A stretch of 64,000 bases of DNA from Thozetella sp. PMI_491. Lineage: Eukaryota; Ascomycota; Sordariomycetes; Chaetosphaeriales; Chaetosphaeriaceae. The notes under the pieces were generated by a model. It saw only the letters and a list, made by a program, of their open reading frames with translations. It was not told the DNA's origin and made no database searches. This document shows positions 40,765 through 52,598 of this stretch, in pieces. Every line of letters starts with the position of its first letter. Within the stretch, counting starts at the first letter, position 1. The stretch covers positions 806,001 through 870,000 of the forward strand of contig MU270038.1 in the NCBI GenBank assembly GCA_021432635.1. The letters run 5' to 3'. The position numbers and the translations under genes were made by a program.

Positions 40765-42409
40765 CGTGATGCACGCAGACGAGAGACGGAGGGGAGATGG
40801 GATAGTAAGTTGGAAGGGCGAGTTTGGTGGGAAGGGGACTCTTTCCTTTAAGACGGGATCTGAGGTGGGATGTTTAGTATTTATTTTTCGCAACCCCCTA
40901 CCAACAGGGAGGAGGCGAGGTAGCACTCCTAAAGCCGTTTGCTGCTAGACCGGACGGTAGCTAGGTAGGCCTCGGTGTCAAGATCCCACCGGAAGGAACG
41001 ATCGTGGGTCTCGGGACAAGGGTAATTAGATCTACGCCTACTTGGGTGAACAAGTACAGCCAAGGTGGACGTGAAGGCCTGTATGGCTTTCGAGACCAGC
41101 CAACCGAGGCTCTGTGACGGGCTTGTGCAATTAATTGTAAACAAAAGAGGCGTTCGAGAAGGTAGAGAGGTCTTAGAGGTCTTGGGACACAGCTAGTGGG
41201 GAGTCGGTCCGGCTTGTGTCGCCTGCGGAGCCCAGGTGTATGTAGCACTTGGATGGAAAGGCCCGGGAAGGGAAAGGGGGGTGTGAGAGAGTGGGTTCTC
41301 TCGGCGGTCTAACGGGGTCATTGTTGGCCAGTTTACGGGCGGCCGAGGACGGACGCTACCTGCGATATCCCGGCAGAGCTGGTCCACGCGAGCTCAGACA
41401 TGGGCCCGGGAGGGGTGAGGACCAGCGCTGAGCCGTTGGGACGGGCCATGCTGCGTGGGCAAGCGGGCAAAACGAACATGCGAGGTCCCTCATCGGATGC
41501 TGGGAAGCGGGCACGGAGCAAACAAAACCGGCCACGCCCAATGAGCATCGCACCATGGAAGGCGGCAATCCGCCCGCCCGCCGAGCATGGGGGGTGGAGG
41601 AGGAGCTAGTAGCCTGCCCAAGGTAGTCTTGCCTGCTATCTCGAGGCGCGCCGAAGGAGCGGGCAAGGTCGCAAGGACAGGCAGGCAGCTGGCCGAGCTG
41701 GGGGTAGGAGGGGGATAGGAGAGGGCGGATGATAGAAAGAATCGTAAGTCGTCCAACCAGAGCCGCCCGAGGCGTTTTACACTGCCGAGAATAGTCTGCG
41801 GTGAGTGGCAAACCAGAGGCCAGGGTCTGCCACCGAGCCGAGCCATGGGCCAGTAGAGTGCCCGCAGCCGTCCTGCCTGCAGGGCCTGCAGGGCGGCCTT
41901 CTTTTACATAGACAAGGCCGGCGGTCTCTTGTCTCTTGTCTCCCCCCCCCCCACCAATGCCACCATGCCTTGGTGCGCAATTCGGACCTGTCTGGTCTGG
42001 TACGGAGGTAAGTGCAGGCCCAGCCCGGCCCAGGCCCCGCACCGATGTTCCAGAGGCTAGGAGTTACCACGTATCTGTACTCAAAAAAAAGTCCCAGAAG
42101 GATTTACGCATCCAGTCTAGTGGGCAAATAACCATACTGGGTAAAGAGCGACCGGATAGGACACCCCACGGAAGCCTCCCCGCTTTTCCAACCTAGCAGT
42201 CGGTAGCCCTTCAAGCCCTTCCATGTAGCCCAAACCGGTCTTGCATCGAGCCACAGCCAAGGCCACACCGTCCTACCTAGACAGGAAAAAATTGTCCTAC
42301 GGATGTCCCCATAACGACGATCGTACGCTCGTCCGCATATTAACTGCCATCCACCAACCGCATCCGCCGCCGAGAGAGCCGCGCCACCGCGCCTCCAAAG
42401 GCAAAAAAC
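40765..42409. other. 1.6-kb intergenic region between divergent genes
   Basis: Long GC-rich frames occur on the minus strand (41356-42042, 228 codons) but overlap frames on the other strand and read like translated non-coding sequence. An 11-C run lies at 41942-41952. No recognised feature otherwise. Confidence 0.4.
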
Positions 42410-43618
42410 ATGACGACTCCCTTCTCCTTCTCCTTCTCAGGCGAGGACATAGAGGACGACCAGGCGGCGGCGGCCACCCCGGCCTCACCGACACCCAACC
42501 TGGCCTCGACCGCGGCAGCGTCGTCTGCGTCGGCTAGCGCCTTCCCTGTGCAGGGGAAGCCACTGCTGCCGCCGGTGCGCCACGAACTGGACCACATGCT
42601 GGCGCGCTTGCCCTCCAAGATCGCTTATAGCCTCCTGGCTGTAGATCTAAACGGTGGCACCGGCGGCGTCATTCAGCTCCCGCGGCGGGAGCTGTGGGAC
42701 GTCCGCGTCCAGCTGATGGCCGAGGATGAGGCTGCCCATGGTGACGACGACGCCGAGCTCGACCCCGGCCTCGGCAAGCATGACGTCAAGACGGGCATCT
42801 ACGAAGGCGGGTTCAAGAGCTGGGAGAGCAGCGTTGATCTCGTCAAGGTCCTGGCGGCGGAGCACGTGCCCCAGATGCTGACCCAGCACGCATATCGCTG
42901 GATCGAGGTATGGACACGACCACCAAGGAAGCTCTAGCTGCTTTGGGCGAGAGAGCATAGACTGACAGGCCTGCAGCTGGGATGTGGCACGGCGCTGCCT
43001 TCTCTCGCCATCTTCCAGTGGGCCGCTGCTGCAGGCGCAGTGGGTAGGAGTTTGCCCCTTACGCTAACGATGGCCGACTACAACCCGTCTGTTCTATATC
43101 TTGTGACTCTACCCAACTTCGTCCTCGCCTGGGCCCTCCAGCAGCGCGAAGGCAGCGTCCTTCTCGAGGAAGCCCTGTCCTCCACCGAGGGGGAGCTGGA
43201 GCTCGGCGAGGCCGTCGTAGCGGCCTTCAAGGAGTTTCTCATCTCTAACCATATCACCCTGTCCTTTCTGTCTGGCGCCTGGTCCACGGAGTTTGTCGAT
43301 CTACTGTATCCTTCGGAACCCTCCCCGGCATCGTCAGAGCTCACCCGAGCCCTCGTCGCTGGGGCCGAGACGATATACTCTCCTTTTGCTCTCAGCAGCT
43401 TCACCGAGACGCTGCTCTCGATCCTGCAGCGTGAGCACGGTGAGCGGCCAGGCGGCCAGGCTGTTGCCATCATCGCTGCGAAGCGCCTCTACTTTGGCGT
43501 TGGCGGGTCGCTTGACGACTTTGTGGCGAAGATTCAGGGGCTCGGCGCGCATGTTGACACGCTTCGTGAGGAAACAGAGGGGGTTCGACGCGGCGTTGTG
43601 AGATGCTTCCTCCCTTGA
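42410..43618 (+). CDS. HPM1: Protein-histidine N-methyltransferase (HPM1/METTL18-like)
   Basis: Two exons: 42410..42907 and 42977..43618, 379 aa; the 69-bp intron is in phase 0 after RWIE. The family methylates a histidine of ribosomal protein uL3 using S-adenosylmethionine. Visible blocks: MTTPFSFSFSGEDIED, a very typical HPM1 start; YEGGFKSWESSVDLVKVL (about 130-147), the GLKVWECS-type motif; the SAM motif LGCGTALPSLAIF (167-179); and MADYNPSVLYLVTLPNFVL (about 199-217), matching the QDYN..VL..VT.PN block. C-terminal sequence includes SETIYSP-like VAGAETIYSPFALSSF and AAKRLYFGVGGS. The length is near the yeast protein (377 aa). Confidence 0.92.
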
Positions 43619-46387
43619 GTGACCCGTGCCGCCAGCACAGTCCCGGGGTGGTGATTCTCTGTTTCGCCTTGACGCGCGAGGCGCATCTCTCGCCGTCCGC
43701 TCACAGGACTCTCTAGATGATGTCATCTGCTGAGGCACGAGCGTGAAGCTATGCTTAAGGGCATGGGGAGATGCTCCGAGCCGGCTGTTGTCCCGCCGCA
43801 TCGTCCTAGTTTGTGCCGGCCCGGCACTCTCCCCGTGCTGGAAATGGAGAAGCAAGGCCAACCGCGTTTCACGAGCATTCGATGCATAGAAGACGTCACC
43901 TGTACCGTGTAGGAGGTTGGGGCCGTCGGCCCTGATCTGGGACGCTGCCGGGATTTTACCCGCCACCCAACCATGTCGTCTTGCTGTGCCGGGGAGTTGA
44001 AACGTCGCGATGCCTCAGAGCCTGCTCTACCTGGAACGGCAGCCTTGGCCGAGCCGCTCACATCTCTAGCCGTGGATCCGCCATAGGGCAGGCGACCTTG
44101 GTGCCGCAAGAGGCCCCAAAGCATGTCTAGCCAGCCACCTTAGGACGAAGGTGCTGGAGCGAGGCGTTCAATTGGCCCTCTCAGTCAGCCCTTGGCAATG
44201 CGTACGTACAGTCGGGGCCGGTAGTGGTGCGCTGATGAGAATTGACTTATCCAAGCGACAGGGCGGATGACCACCTGCAAATGTAACACAGTGCAGCCTT
44301 GCTGGACGTCAGAAAAGGGAAGAAGGCCAAGAAAAGTACAATGACACAAATGCCTGGGCCAGTTAAGTTGAAGGACGGTTTAGTCGGCCCTGGGGTTATC
44401 CGGGGGTCAGGCTGCATTCCTCACTCTCGCGCTGTCTAGTAGTGTCAATTAACGGACGCAACGGTGATCTGGGGTGTACTGGGAGTGGCGTCGATTGGGC
44501 GAGACCGCGCCGGGTAGCGTCGTTTACGCAAGCACCCAGGCGCAGTATCGATGGATACGAGAATTTTTGCAGCTCTTGAGCTTGGAAGCTTTCCGTCTCA
44601 GCACGTTTGTCTCAAGACTCGCCACACGCCAGACTTAGTCCAGCTGAAAACATCGTCATGGCTAGGCCGCCGATGGCTGAACCAGACGCTAGACTGCTGG
44701 CGACAATGCACGCTGGGAAGTGGTGCGCCACTCAGCGGACCCCCGGCTTTCGCGCGCATAGCTCACCTCGTCCGGAGCGTCCAAGGGGCCGGGAGCTCTT
44801 TCGGGAAATGGAAGCATGGCAGGATCTACATTGCCCACCTGTGCAGTAAATAGAAATAAACAAAAAATAAACGACGCCTTTTGCAAGTCGCGAGCTGAGA
44901 ATGCAGCTGACGAGGTGTGTGAACTTGCCACTTATGACTTGTCGCGTCATCATGTCGGCATCTTAGCACTGTGCTGTATAGGGCTGTCCCTTCGGCTCTT
45001 TCGACCGTTCAACGATCTGGAGACGGTTTGGCTCCCCGATCCGGGCTAACCCAAGCTCAGGGACCATGGCCGAGGGATCCATCGACGAGGATGGTCCCAG
45101 AAGCTGGGGAGACTGGGCGTCCGGTGACACCATGTCTTTGCCCAGGGTTCTGAGTCAAACAATCGGAGGATCGGGCGCGAGAGCTATGTATGGTAGTCTA
45201 GAAGTCGGCACCTACTAGCATGTCTTCAATGGGGAGGAGCTTCTATGGAAGCAGCGCGGCTCCGCAGTTGTGCCTTTCTCCGCCTGCAAATGAGCCCGCG
45301 GGGGGCTGCCATTCAAAGGACTATTTACGGTGGAGAGTGCGCTACCCAGTCGCTCGAGCCGCGCAAGCCTTCGAAGTGCAACGCCGATGCTTGCGCTGGG
45401 TTCAGGGTGGAGCCGCCCTAAGATTACTTGGCATCCCAAGCGCTCACGCGGCGAATGCGACTACAAAATTTATCGGCGGGGAGACCGAGGAGACCAACAA
45501 GCGGGAGGAGGAGGGCGGCGGCGAATCGCTTTGGAGAGAGGCATTGACGATGCGCCACGGCAGCAGCTCCTCGCAAAAGATGTCAGGCACAAGGGGTCAA
45601 CGATGGACAACGGCGTCATTCCTTTTCCCGGGGATTCGAGATCGCCGGCATCACGATTCAAGGCATCACCCCTGAAGCGAAAGAAAAATTGGTGTTAGTT
45701 GATGCTGTGACATAATTCTTGGCGGCGCAGCTTCCCAATGGCCCAAAGATGGAAAAGCTTGGCGCGCTGGGCCTTGGATTGGCCCCGGCCCTGCATTGGC
45801 CCAAGCGTCCACAATTTGGCAGCACGTGCTCCCATTGGCTAAGAAGGGGGCAGGCTGCCAGGCACAGTGCAGGCACGGTCTCCGAGGGAGGGTAGTCGTC
45901 ACTCTCATGCTTTTGGGCCCCCCCCCGGACCCTGGGAGCTTTAATATTTTGCCGTAGCCTCCGTGGCCCTCCCGCCCTCTCCTTCTTCTACCCAAGCCAG
46001 TCGTCGCCCCTACCTCCCGGACGGAAACCTCTCGTTTCATTTTCCATCCGCCAACAGTCTGTCGTTTCCATCCTTTCTCGCCTTCTTTCGCGAACCCAAA
46101 TCTATTCCCATCTTGTAATACTCGTTGTAATCGTCGACTAGACTCCGAAACAAACAAATCCTCTTGTAAGTTCCTTCCCACTCGCTACGCGTCGTCGCAC
46201 CTCGCGCCACAGCAATCTCTTTACCCTCCTTGTAACCCCTCCCGCGATGACCAGGCGCGGTGTTTTCTGTCTACCCCATAAAAACACTGCCTCCGCTGCC
46301 TCCACTGCCAGCTTCGGATCAGCGCTGACTAGAGCACCTAGACTTCAACTCTCTCGCCCCCGCGACCATCACTTAATCACCATCACC
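43619..46387. other. 2.8-kb gene-poor region
   Basis: Many frames of 60-210 codons lie on both strands and none is recognisable. The last 450 bp are the pyrimidine-rich leader of the GPI-protein gene. I looked for spliced small secreted proteins here and found none convincing. Confidence 0.4.
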
Positions 46388-47105
46388 ATGAAGTTCTCCG
46401 TTGCTGCTATCGTCGGTGTCTTGGCCACCATCGTTAACGCCAAGGCCGTCATCACCAACAGCGCCTTCGATGTAGTGGCCGGCAAGCCTTTCACCCTGAC
46501 TTGGGTGAATGCTACCGGTGCCGTTACCATCCAGCTTGTCCAGGGAGACCCCAACAACCTCAAGCCCGTTGGATCTCCTCTGGCTAGTATGCCACCCCAA
46601 CCATCCCATTCTTGTTGAGTTTTCTGACCACCGTATAGCTGGCGCCACCGGCGGCACCGCGAGCGTTACCGTCCCTTCCAGCACTCCCTCGGGCGAGTAT
46701 GCCTTCGAGGTGATCGACGAGACCAAGGACCCCAACTACAGCGTCAAGTTTGAGTTCCAGGGCTCCGCCAGCGCTGTCTCCTCCACCACTAGCGCCTCGA
46801 GCACCACTTCTTCTGCCAGCAGCACCAGCTCCGCCGCCAGCAGCACCGTTACGTCCGCGGTTAGCTCGTCCGCCTCGAGCAACAGCACCACCAGCACCAC
46901 CAGCTCCAAGGGTATGTTTCTTCTCGACCGTCAGACCTAGCTTGCAACAAGATCCATATAGAGACTGACAATATCTTTAGCCTCGAGCACCTCCGCCAAG
47001 GCTTCGACCACAACCAGCCCCACCAACACCAACAATGGACAGCGCTTCGCCTCTCCTTTGGCCCTCGTCCTCGTCACGGTCGCGGCTCTCGTCTGCTTTA
47101 ACTAA
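46388..47105 (+). CDS. GPI-anchored Ser/Thr-rich cell-wall protein (Kre9/Knh1-like domain)
   Basis: Three exons: 46388..46586, 46639..46911 and 46981..47105, 198 aa; introns 52 and 69 bp, phases agree. Residues 1-19 are a signal peptide (MKFSVAAIVGVLATIVNAK). Residues about 20-110 form a beta-rich domain, with FDVVAGKPFTLTWVNATGAVTI-type sequence (split: FDVVAGKPFTLTWVNA, TGAVTIQLVQGD) and PSGEYAFEVID, matching the Kre9/Knh1 family of fungal surface proteins. Then comes a Ser/Thr-rich stalk (about 115-170), surely O-glycosylated, and a GPI signal: NNGQRF followed by the hydrophobic tail ASPLALVLVTVAALVCFN. Its role is probably in the cell wall or matrix; the exact function is unknown. Confidence 0.88.
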
Positions 47106-48646
47106 GCATCTGTCTCGCGGATCTCGCGAGTTGGCAGCTTGGTTGGACACGACGGGCACGCGGATTCGGGCGCCTGGCTGGAGTGGATCGGATGTTAGAC
47201 CTGCATATCTCGGTTTGGTGCTCATGGTACATACGACGTCTTTGTTTGGTAATTCGGTAGGGGCGGGTCGGACAGGGCCGACAAGGCACCTGGGCTGACG
47301 CCCCCAATTCCGCACGCTGGATTTTCTTTTCTTGCAAAATTGCTCGAGCATGGAAGGCACCCGTCACAAACCCCCACAAAATAAGGAGGAAGCATTAGCC
47401 CTCTGAGGAGAAGGGACAGCTATTAGTTCTCATTTGCCTGGTTCGTCTCAAGGTCGCTTGGCGCAATACTGGCCTCGCGCACGTGCGATGTGTACATAAT
47501 ACCAAATTAATCACGGTTTGCGAAATTTGTGCTGATATGCCCGTAAACGATGTTGTCCCTTGCGTTGCACGTCGAACTTCAACGGCCAGATGTCTAGCGA
47601 GCCCTGCTCATGTGAAGTGCCTGAAGCAACTTTCCGGCTAGATGCATGCCGAGGTCCAGATCTGTGTGATCCGGGGTTCATGCAAGGCGGGTGGATGCGT
47701 ATCGAGTAAGGTCCAGCAGGATTGGGGAGCTCCCTACTACCAATTGGCTTTTTTGTCCGCTAACATTGTGAGTTCGCGGGATCCATACCCATCGTGCCGA
47801 ACAAGACCTAGGCACACACGGGGTTTGTTCAACCTCTGGATCTCTCCGATTAGGCAACTCGGATCGAGTGGAAGCTCGATGCTGCAGGACCGCATATGCA
47901 ATTGTGGCCCCAATAATTGCCCATCTTATACAGCGTTGAGCTCTCACGAGTGGGTGGGTAACTTCCAACCTGTGGGTAACTTCCGACCTGTGGGTAACTT
48001 CCAGCCTGTGGGTAACTTCCAGCCTGTGGGTAACTTCCAACCTGTGGGTAACTTCCAACCTGCAGAAGACACCGCATGCGTCTGCGAGAAGTCAAACCTC
48101 GTTGGCTCCAAGGCGTCCGCCTAGCCCAGAGCAAGGCTGCCTCCAATGTAGCTGGGATTTAGAAGGCGATCAACGTCAGCTGGAAAGATTGCCACAACTA
48201 CCACACATTATATAGAAGGTGTTATGGGTTAGATTGGAACAACGGTCACATGGAGAGACACGAAAAGAGAAAAGAGACAGAGACAGAGAGAGTCTAGAGT
48301 TAGGCATGTATAAAATAGCTTAGCTTTCATAACTATCTAGCAACCTCTTGTCTTCAGTGAACCAATAAGGCAGGTGGAGTTGGGTGGCAGGCGAAGCAAG
48401 ACACATATCTCGCAGCTTATGAGGTATATACTCTTATCGTAGGTCATGGAACGCGAACTTGGCGTGGTTTGGTGGTTTAAAAGCCCCTTTTATTTTTTGC
48501 AGCTGTGATCGAGTAAACTCCAACCATGCAAAAACACCCGAATACAGTATACAAAGCGGCGTCCATTCTGGAGCTTCGTCCACCACTTCTCATCCACACT
48601 TTATACCGCGTTCTTTACTCCTCGTACATCACCAGTCCGCTCCCGT
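47106..48646. other. Intergenic region with a minisatellite
   Basis: Convergent 3' ends of the GPI gene and SDH2. It contains the 18-bp tandem repeat listed separately and a GAGA-rich patch near 48255-48295. A 160-codon frame through the repeat is not considered a gene. Confidence 0.45.
47954..48061 (+). repeat. Minisatellite, six 18-bp units
   Basis: Six head-to-tail copies of GTGGGTAACTTCCAACCT, with single-base variants at the third-last AAC/GAC/AGC position. The unit is a multiple of three and would translate as VGNFQP, but no convincing gene spans it. Confidence 0.95.
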
Positions 48647-49624
48647 CTAAAAGGACATCTCCTTCTTAATCTCTGCAATCGCCAGACCGGGGTTCAAGCC
48701 CTTGGGGCAAGTCCGAGAGCAGTTGAGAATGGTGTGGCACCGGTAAATGCTCATGGAGTTGTTCAGGGCGTCCTTGCGCTCGTGCGTCTTCTCGTCGCGG
48801 GAGTCAGCGAGCCACCGGTATGACTGCAGCAGAATGGCGGGGCCGAGGTATTCTTCCGAGTTCCACCAGTACGAGGGGCACGAGGTCGAGCAGCAGGCGC
48901 AGAGGATGCACTCGTAGAGACCATCGAGCTTCTTCCGGTCGGCCTTGCTCTGGCGGTACTCCCTTCCCTACGGCGGTTGTCAGCATCGGTGGTGAGCTAC
49001 TTGGATCAAGTAAAACTTACGTCGGGGGCAGGAGTATCCCTCTGCAGGTAGGGCTTGATCGACTTGTATTGCTTGTAGAACAGGGTCAAGTCGGGCACTA
49101 GGTCCTTGACCACGAAGGTGTGGGGGAGAGGATATATCTTGGTGTCATTGCTGCTCTCGGTGGGAATGCGGCCTAATCGCGCGTGTGTTAGCAAGACGTT
49201 CGAGCCCTTATCGTGGTGGTAGAAGGGGGAAAGGGGGGGGGGGGGGGAGGCACTTACAGAGACAGGCCAGGGTGTTGGTTCCGTTAATGTTCATGGCACA
49301 GCTGCCGCAGATACCTTCTCTGCAGCTGCGGCGGAAGGTGAGGGTCGGGTCGAGCTCGTTCTTGATGCGGATCAGCGCGTCGAGGACCATGGGGCCGGTC
49401 TTGTTGAGGTCGAGGGTGTAGCTCTGCATGCGCGGTTTCTCAGTTGGCTCGTCGGGGTTCCACCGGTAAATCTGGAAGGTCTTGAGCTTGGCCGGCGGCT
49501 CAGCGGCAGCATCGGCGACCTGGGCGAAGCCGCGCACAGGGGCGGCGGCGGCGAAGCGAAAGGCGGCTGCTGGCCTCGCAGCAGAGCCGAGAATTCGAGC
49601 CGAGGTTGAGCGGAGAGCTGCCAT
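48647..49624 (-). CDS. SDH2: Succinate dehydrogenase iron-sulfur subunit (complex II)
   Basis: Three exons: complement(48647..48967, 49021..49172, 49258..49624), 279 aa. It carries electrons from the SDH1 flavin to ubiquinone in the inner mitochondrial membrane. Residues 1-33 are a presequence ([18 protein letters not shown]...). The [2Fe-2S] cluster ligands lie in [15 protein letters not shown] and NTLACLC. The [4Fe-4S]/[3Fe-4S] ligands lie in [15 protein letters not shown] and [14 protein letters not shown]. The ubiquinone-proximal [14 protein letters not shown] is intact. Intron 1 (85 bp) contains a 15-G run (49233-49247). The frame is open for 11 codons upstream of the chosen ATG. Confidence 0.97.
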
Positions 49625-50716
49625 TGTCGCGACAGAAGGGGCCGGGTGAGAGACCAAAGCAGGTGAGGTGCCTGGAATTGAGGCTCTGGTATTGCCAAGG
49701 CCAGGTGCTCGACGATTCGGGGGCAGAGGAGGGTCGTCGCGCAGTGCAGCTGGTGGGATGGAGAGGAATTGGAGTCGATGATGAGAAGACGGCGACCTTT
49801 CTCGGCACAGTGTCGGCTATCTCCCGTATTCTCCCTTCATCCAATGAGAAGTGCGGCGATTACTTTTGTGGCTCGGAACAAGCAGGCCGGATCACATGAC
49901 TTTAGCTTGCCTGGAGTGTGGGGGCTGCAGAGAGCTTCAGAGAATGACTAAGCCACTAGTGTGGATCGATTGGCGAGCCGTGTTAGGTTCGATCGATCCT
50001 CTTTGCCACCACCAGCGATCAGGGGACGCTCTCTACAGTACATGTCGATGTAGATATGTCCATGCCTACCTTAGTAACCTGGGGTAGATCAACTTCTAGA
50101 TCCGTAGCCCATTGCGCCGACAAGGGCCTAAGCACCCACGGTACCACAGCATGGCTCTGTTGAGTTCGACATTAGATCCCTCCTCAAGCGGGGCGGGACG
50201 GACAGCTTCGCCGAGCAACCAGGCAATAGGTATCGCAGCAGTGGCGGCTCGGCGCTGTAGGCCAATCTGCACATGCCCGCAGCCTTATCCACTGTACTAC
50301 ACAGTATTTTCCTGCTGTATTAATTCCCGCTGACGCGTGCTGAGCCATGTGGCCGCACGAATGACATAACTTTCGACCCTACCTACAGAGGATGCAAAGG
50401 CAGCCTTTCTGCTCCTCACGATGCCGGCCTGTCCGGATGCCCCGCGAGCAATTGCTATCTCCAAAACCTTCGCTCCGTGCTTCTTCTTGAGATAAGACCG
50501 CACCCAGTCTGCGGGCGCCACTGAGTCTGATTTCCCCTTAGCTCAGATCGCTCGCATTTCAGCGGCTTAACCACCAAATTGCGGGCCCATGCGCCAGGGG
50601 GGCCGCCTGGCTTGTGGTTCTTTAACATCCCTTACGAGGCGAAAAATAAAATAAAATAAAAATTTAATAAAAATAGTTGCCACGACTATCACACGGCAAC
50701 CACGGTTCTGGAGCTG
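49625..50716. other. Bidirectional region between SDH2 and PTC7
   Basis: No recognisable gene. It ends with an AT-rich patch (50640-50672, AAATAAAATAAA type) just before the PTC7 leader. Confidence 0.45.
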
Positions 50717-52000
50717 ATGATGGCTACCACGATCCCGACCACAGCGGCGCGGACACTCCTGACTCCCTGCCTGCCACAAGCACGCCCTCTTGGTGCGGCC
50801 TTGAGCCTCGCCGCACCCCGGAGCCGTCCGACCGGGCCGACCAGATCCCCCCGACTCGCCCGCGGCCCTACGCGGTTCCTCCACGAGACGCGCCGGCTCT
50901 CGTCGACGACGAACGCGATGCCGAAATTCACCTACAACGTCGCGGCCTCCTACATTGCCAAGGGCCGGCCCTTCGATCCGACCACACACGTGTTCCACTT
51001 CAACCCCTACAACCGCGTGCAACCGCCCAAGCGCAACACCAAGCACAGCCGGCCCGAGTCGGGCCAGGATGCCTTCTTCGTCACCCGGCTCGGCGACAGC
51101 CCCAATGCGGTGGCCTTGGGCGTAGCCGACGGAGTGGGCGGCTGGATGGAGAGCGGCGTCGACCCCGCTGACTTCTCGCATGCCCTGTGCGACTACATGG
51201 CCAGCGCGGCCTACGAGCACCGCGCGGCCGAGGCAGCGAAGAAGGCGCTCACAGCGCGCCAGGTCATCCAGAAGGGCTATGAGGCGGTCTGCTACGATGG
51301 AAGTATCGCTGCGGGCGGGAGCACGGCTGTCGTAGGCCTGTTCACCGACGATGGGATGATGGAGGTAGCGAACCTCGGAGACAGCGGCTACATCCACCTC
51401 CGGCTGAACGCGGTGCATGCCTGCAGCGAGCCGCAGACGCACGCCTTTAATACACCATACCAGCTCAGCGTTGTGCCGCCGAGCATGCTGCTGCGAGCGG
51501 CGGCCTTCGGCGGAGCCCAACTAATGGACCAGCCGCGCGACGCCGAGGTCACGCGGCATCCTGTCCGCCACGGCGATGTGCTCGTCTTCGCCAGTGACGG
51601 GTTGTGGGACAACCTCTTCAACCAGGACATCCTACGCATCGTCAGTGGGACCATGACCAAGTCTGGCGCCTGGGCCAAGTCGGACGCCGGCATCACTGTT
51701 GCGCCGGATCTCGCGCCTTACACCCAGATCGACGCGACCACGGCGGCCGAGGCTGAGCAGCAGGCCAAGTCGGTGGGCCAGCGTCCGTTCCTGGTGACGC
51801 TGCAGAGCGTGCTGGCGGCCGAGATTGTAGGCACCGCCAAGGTGGCCAGCGTGGATGCGAAGCGCGACGGCCCGTTCGCGAAGGAAGTGCGGAAGTATTA
51901 CCCGACGGACCGCTGGCAGGGCGGCAAGGAAGATGACATCTGTGTCGTCGTCGTGGTTGTCTCTGAGGAGCCGGTGGCCCCAGTGAAGGCCCGTCTATAG
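50717..52000 (+). CDS. PTC7: Mitochondrial PP2C-type phosphatase (PTC7/PPTC7)
   Basis: A single exon of 427 aa. It is a Mn/Mg-dependent Ser/Thr phosphatase; yeast Ptc7 activates Coq7 in coenzyme Q synthesis and acts in mitochondria. The N-terminal about 65 residues are an Arg/Ser/Pro-rich presequence. PP2C metal-binding motifs follow: SGQDAFF (about 114-120), GVADGVGGW (about 135-143), GGSTAVVGL, VANLGDSGYI, FASDGLWDN (about 291-299) and KEDDICVVVVVV near the end, with the metal Asp in EDDI. Two ATGs stand side by side at 50717 and 50720. It diverges from SDH2, another nuclear gene for a mitochondrial protein. Confidence 0.93.
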   Translation: MMATTIPTTAARTLLTPCLPQARPLGAALSLAAPRSRPTGPTRSPRLARGPTRFLHETRRLSSTTNAMPKFTYNVAASYIAKGRPFDPTTHVFHFNPYNRVQPPKRNTKHSRPESGQDAFFVTRLGDSPNAVALGVADGVGGWMESGVDPADFSHALCDYMASAAYEHRAAEAAKKALTARQVIQKGYEAVCYDGSIAAGGSTAVVGLFTDDGMMEVANLGDSGYIHLRLNAVHACSEPQTHAFNTPYQLSVVPPSMLLRAAAFGGAQLMDQPRDAEVTRHPVRHGDVLVFASDGLWDNLFNQDILRIVSGTMTKSGAWAKSDAGITVAPDLAPYTQIDATTAAEAEQQAKSVGQRPFLVTLQSVLAAEIVGTAKVASVDAKRDGPFAKEVRKYYPTDRWQGGKEDDICVVVVVVSEEPVAPVKARL

Positions 52001-52598
52001 AGGCTCGGTGTTGCGAAGTTTATCATGCGAGGGCAAGGGGCGAGGGACATCGCATATGGACTGGCTATTTTTCCTCATCGGTTGCATTGCCTGGCGTTCA
52101 CGGAAGGGGGCTAAACATCAGAGTACTCGCTGTACAAATAGGGCCATGATCGCAAGATCGGGGTAGAAGGATAGGGCTTTGCGGGTTGGCCGATTCGCAT
52201 TAGATTCCTCGAGCTCTAAGCCGAGTAGTACGCAGCCTGGGATAGTTGGCCACCCACCCACGCGCTTGCGAGTTCTCTGTTACAGCTATGTATAAGACTG
52301 TTGTTGATTAGAGCTCACCAAGTGCCCATGTGCTAGCATACCAGCAACTGAGTCTAGCTCAAGTGCTATACCAGTGTCGTGACCCCGGCGAGACAAGACA
52401 CAATTTACAGTCGGCCTATCTCCATCCCATCCAAGCTGCCTAATGAGAATGAGCCAGAGTTTGGCCGAACCCATCGTACCCGTGACCTTTTGGCACGAGA
52501 CCTATAAACCCAGTTCCGCATGCCACTTCCGCAACCTCATGCTTATGGCGACTCCCTAGTACTCTCATCATCGCCACATTCCGTTTACTACCTGGCAC
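52001..52598. other. Intergenic, no gene seen
   Basis: This is the 3' flank of two convergent genes. Only short frames occur. Confidence 0.5.

Noticed and set aside
41356-42042. 228-codon frame on the minus strand
   Set aside because: Low-complexity Pro/Ser/Arg translation overlapping plus-strand frames, between two divergent promoters.
45220-45713. Possible small gene, including a tail reading EIAGITIQGITPEAKEKLV in a third frame
   Set aside because: Three different frames each look mildly protein-like, but no ATG plus splice combination gives one consistent model.
47642-48124. 160-codon frame running through the minisatellite
   Set aside because: It stays open because the repeat unit is 18 bp; the flanks show no conserved or secretory features.
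50297-50521. 74-codon minus-strand frame starting MAPADWVRSY
   Set aside because: Protein-like composition but no family, partner exon or promoter signal.
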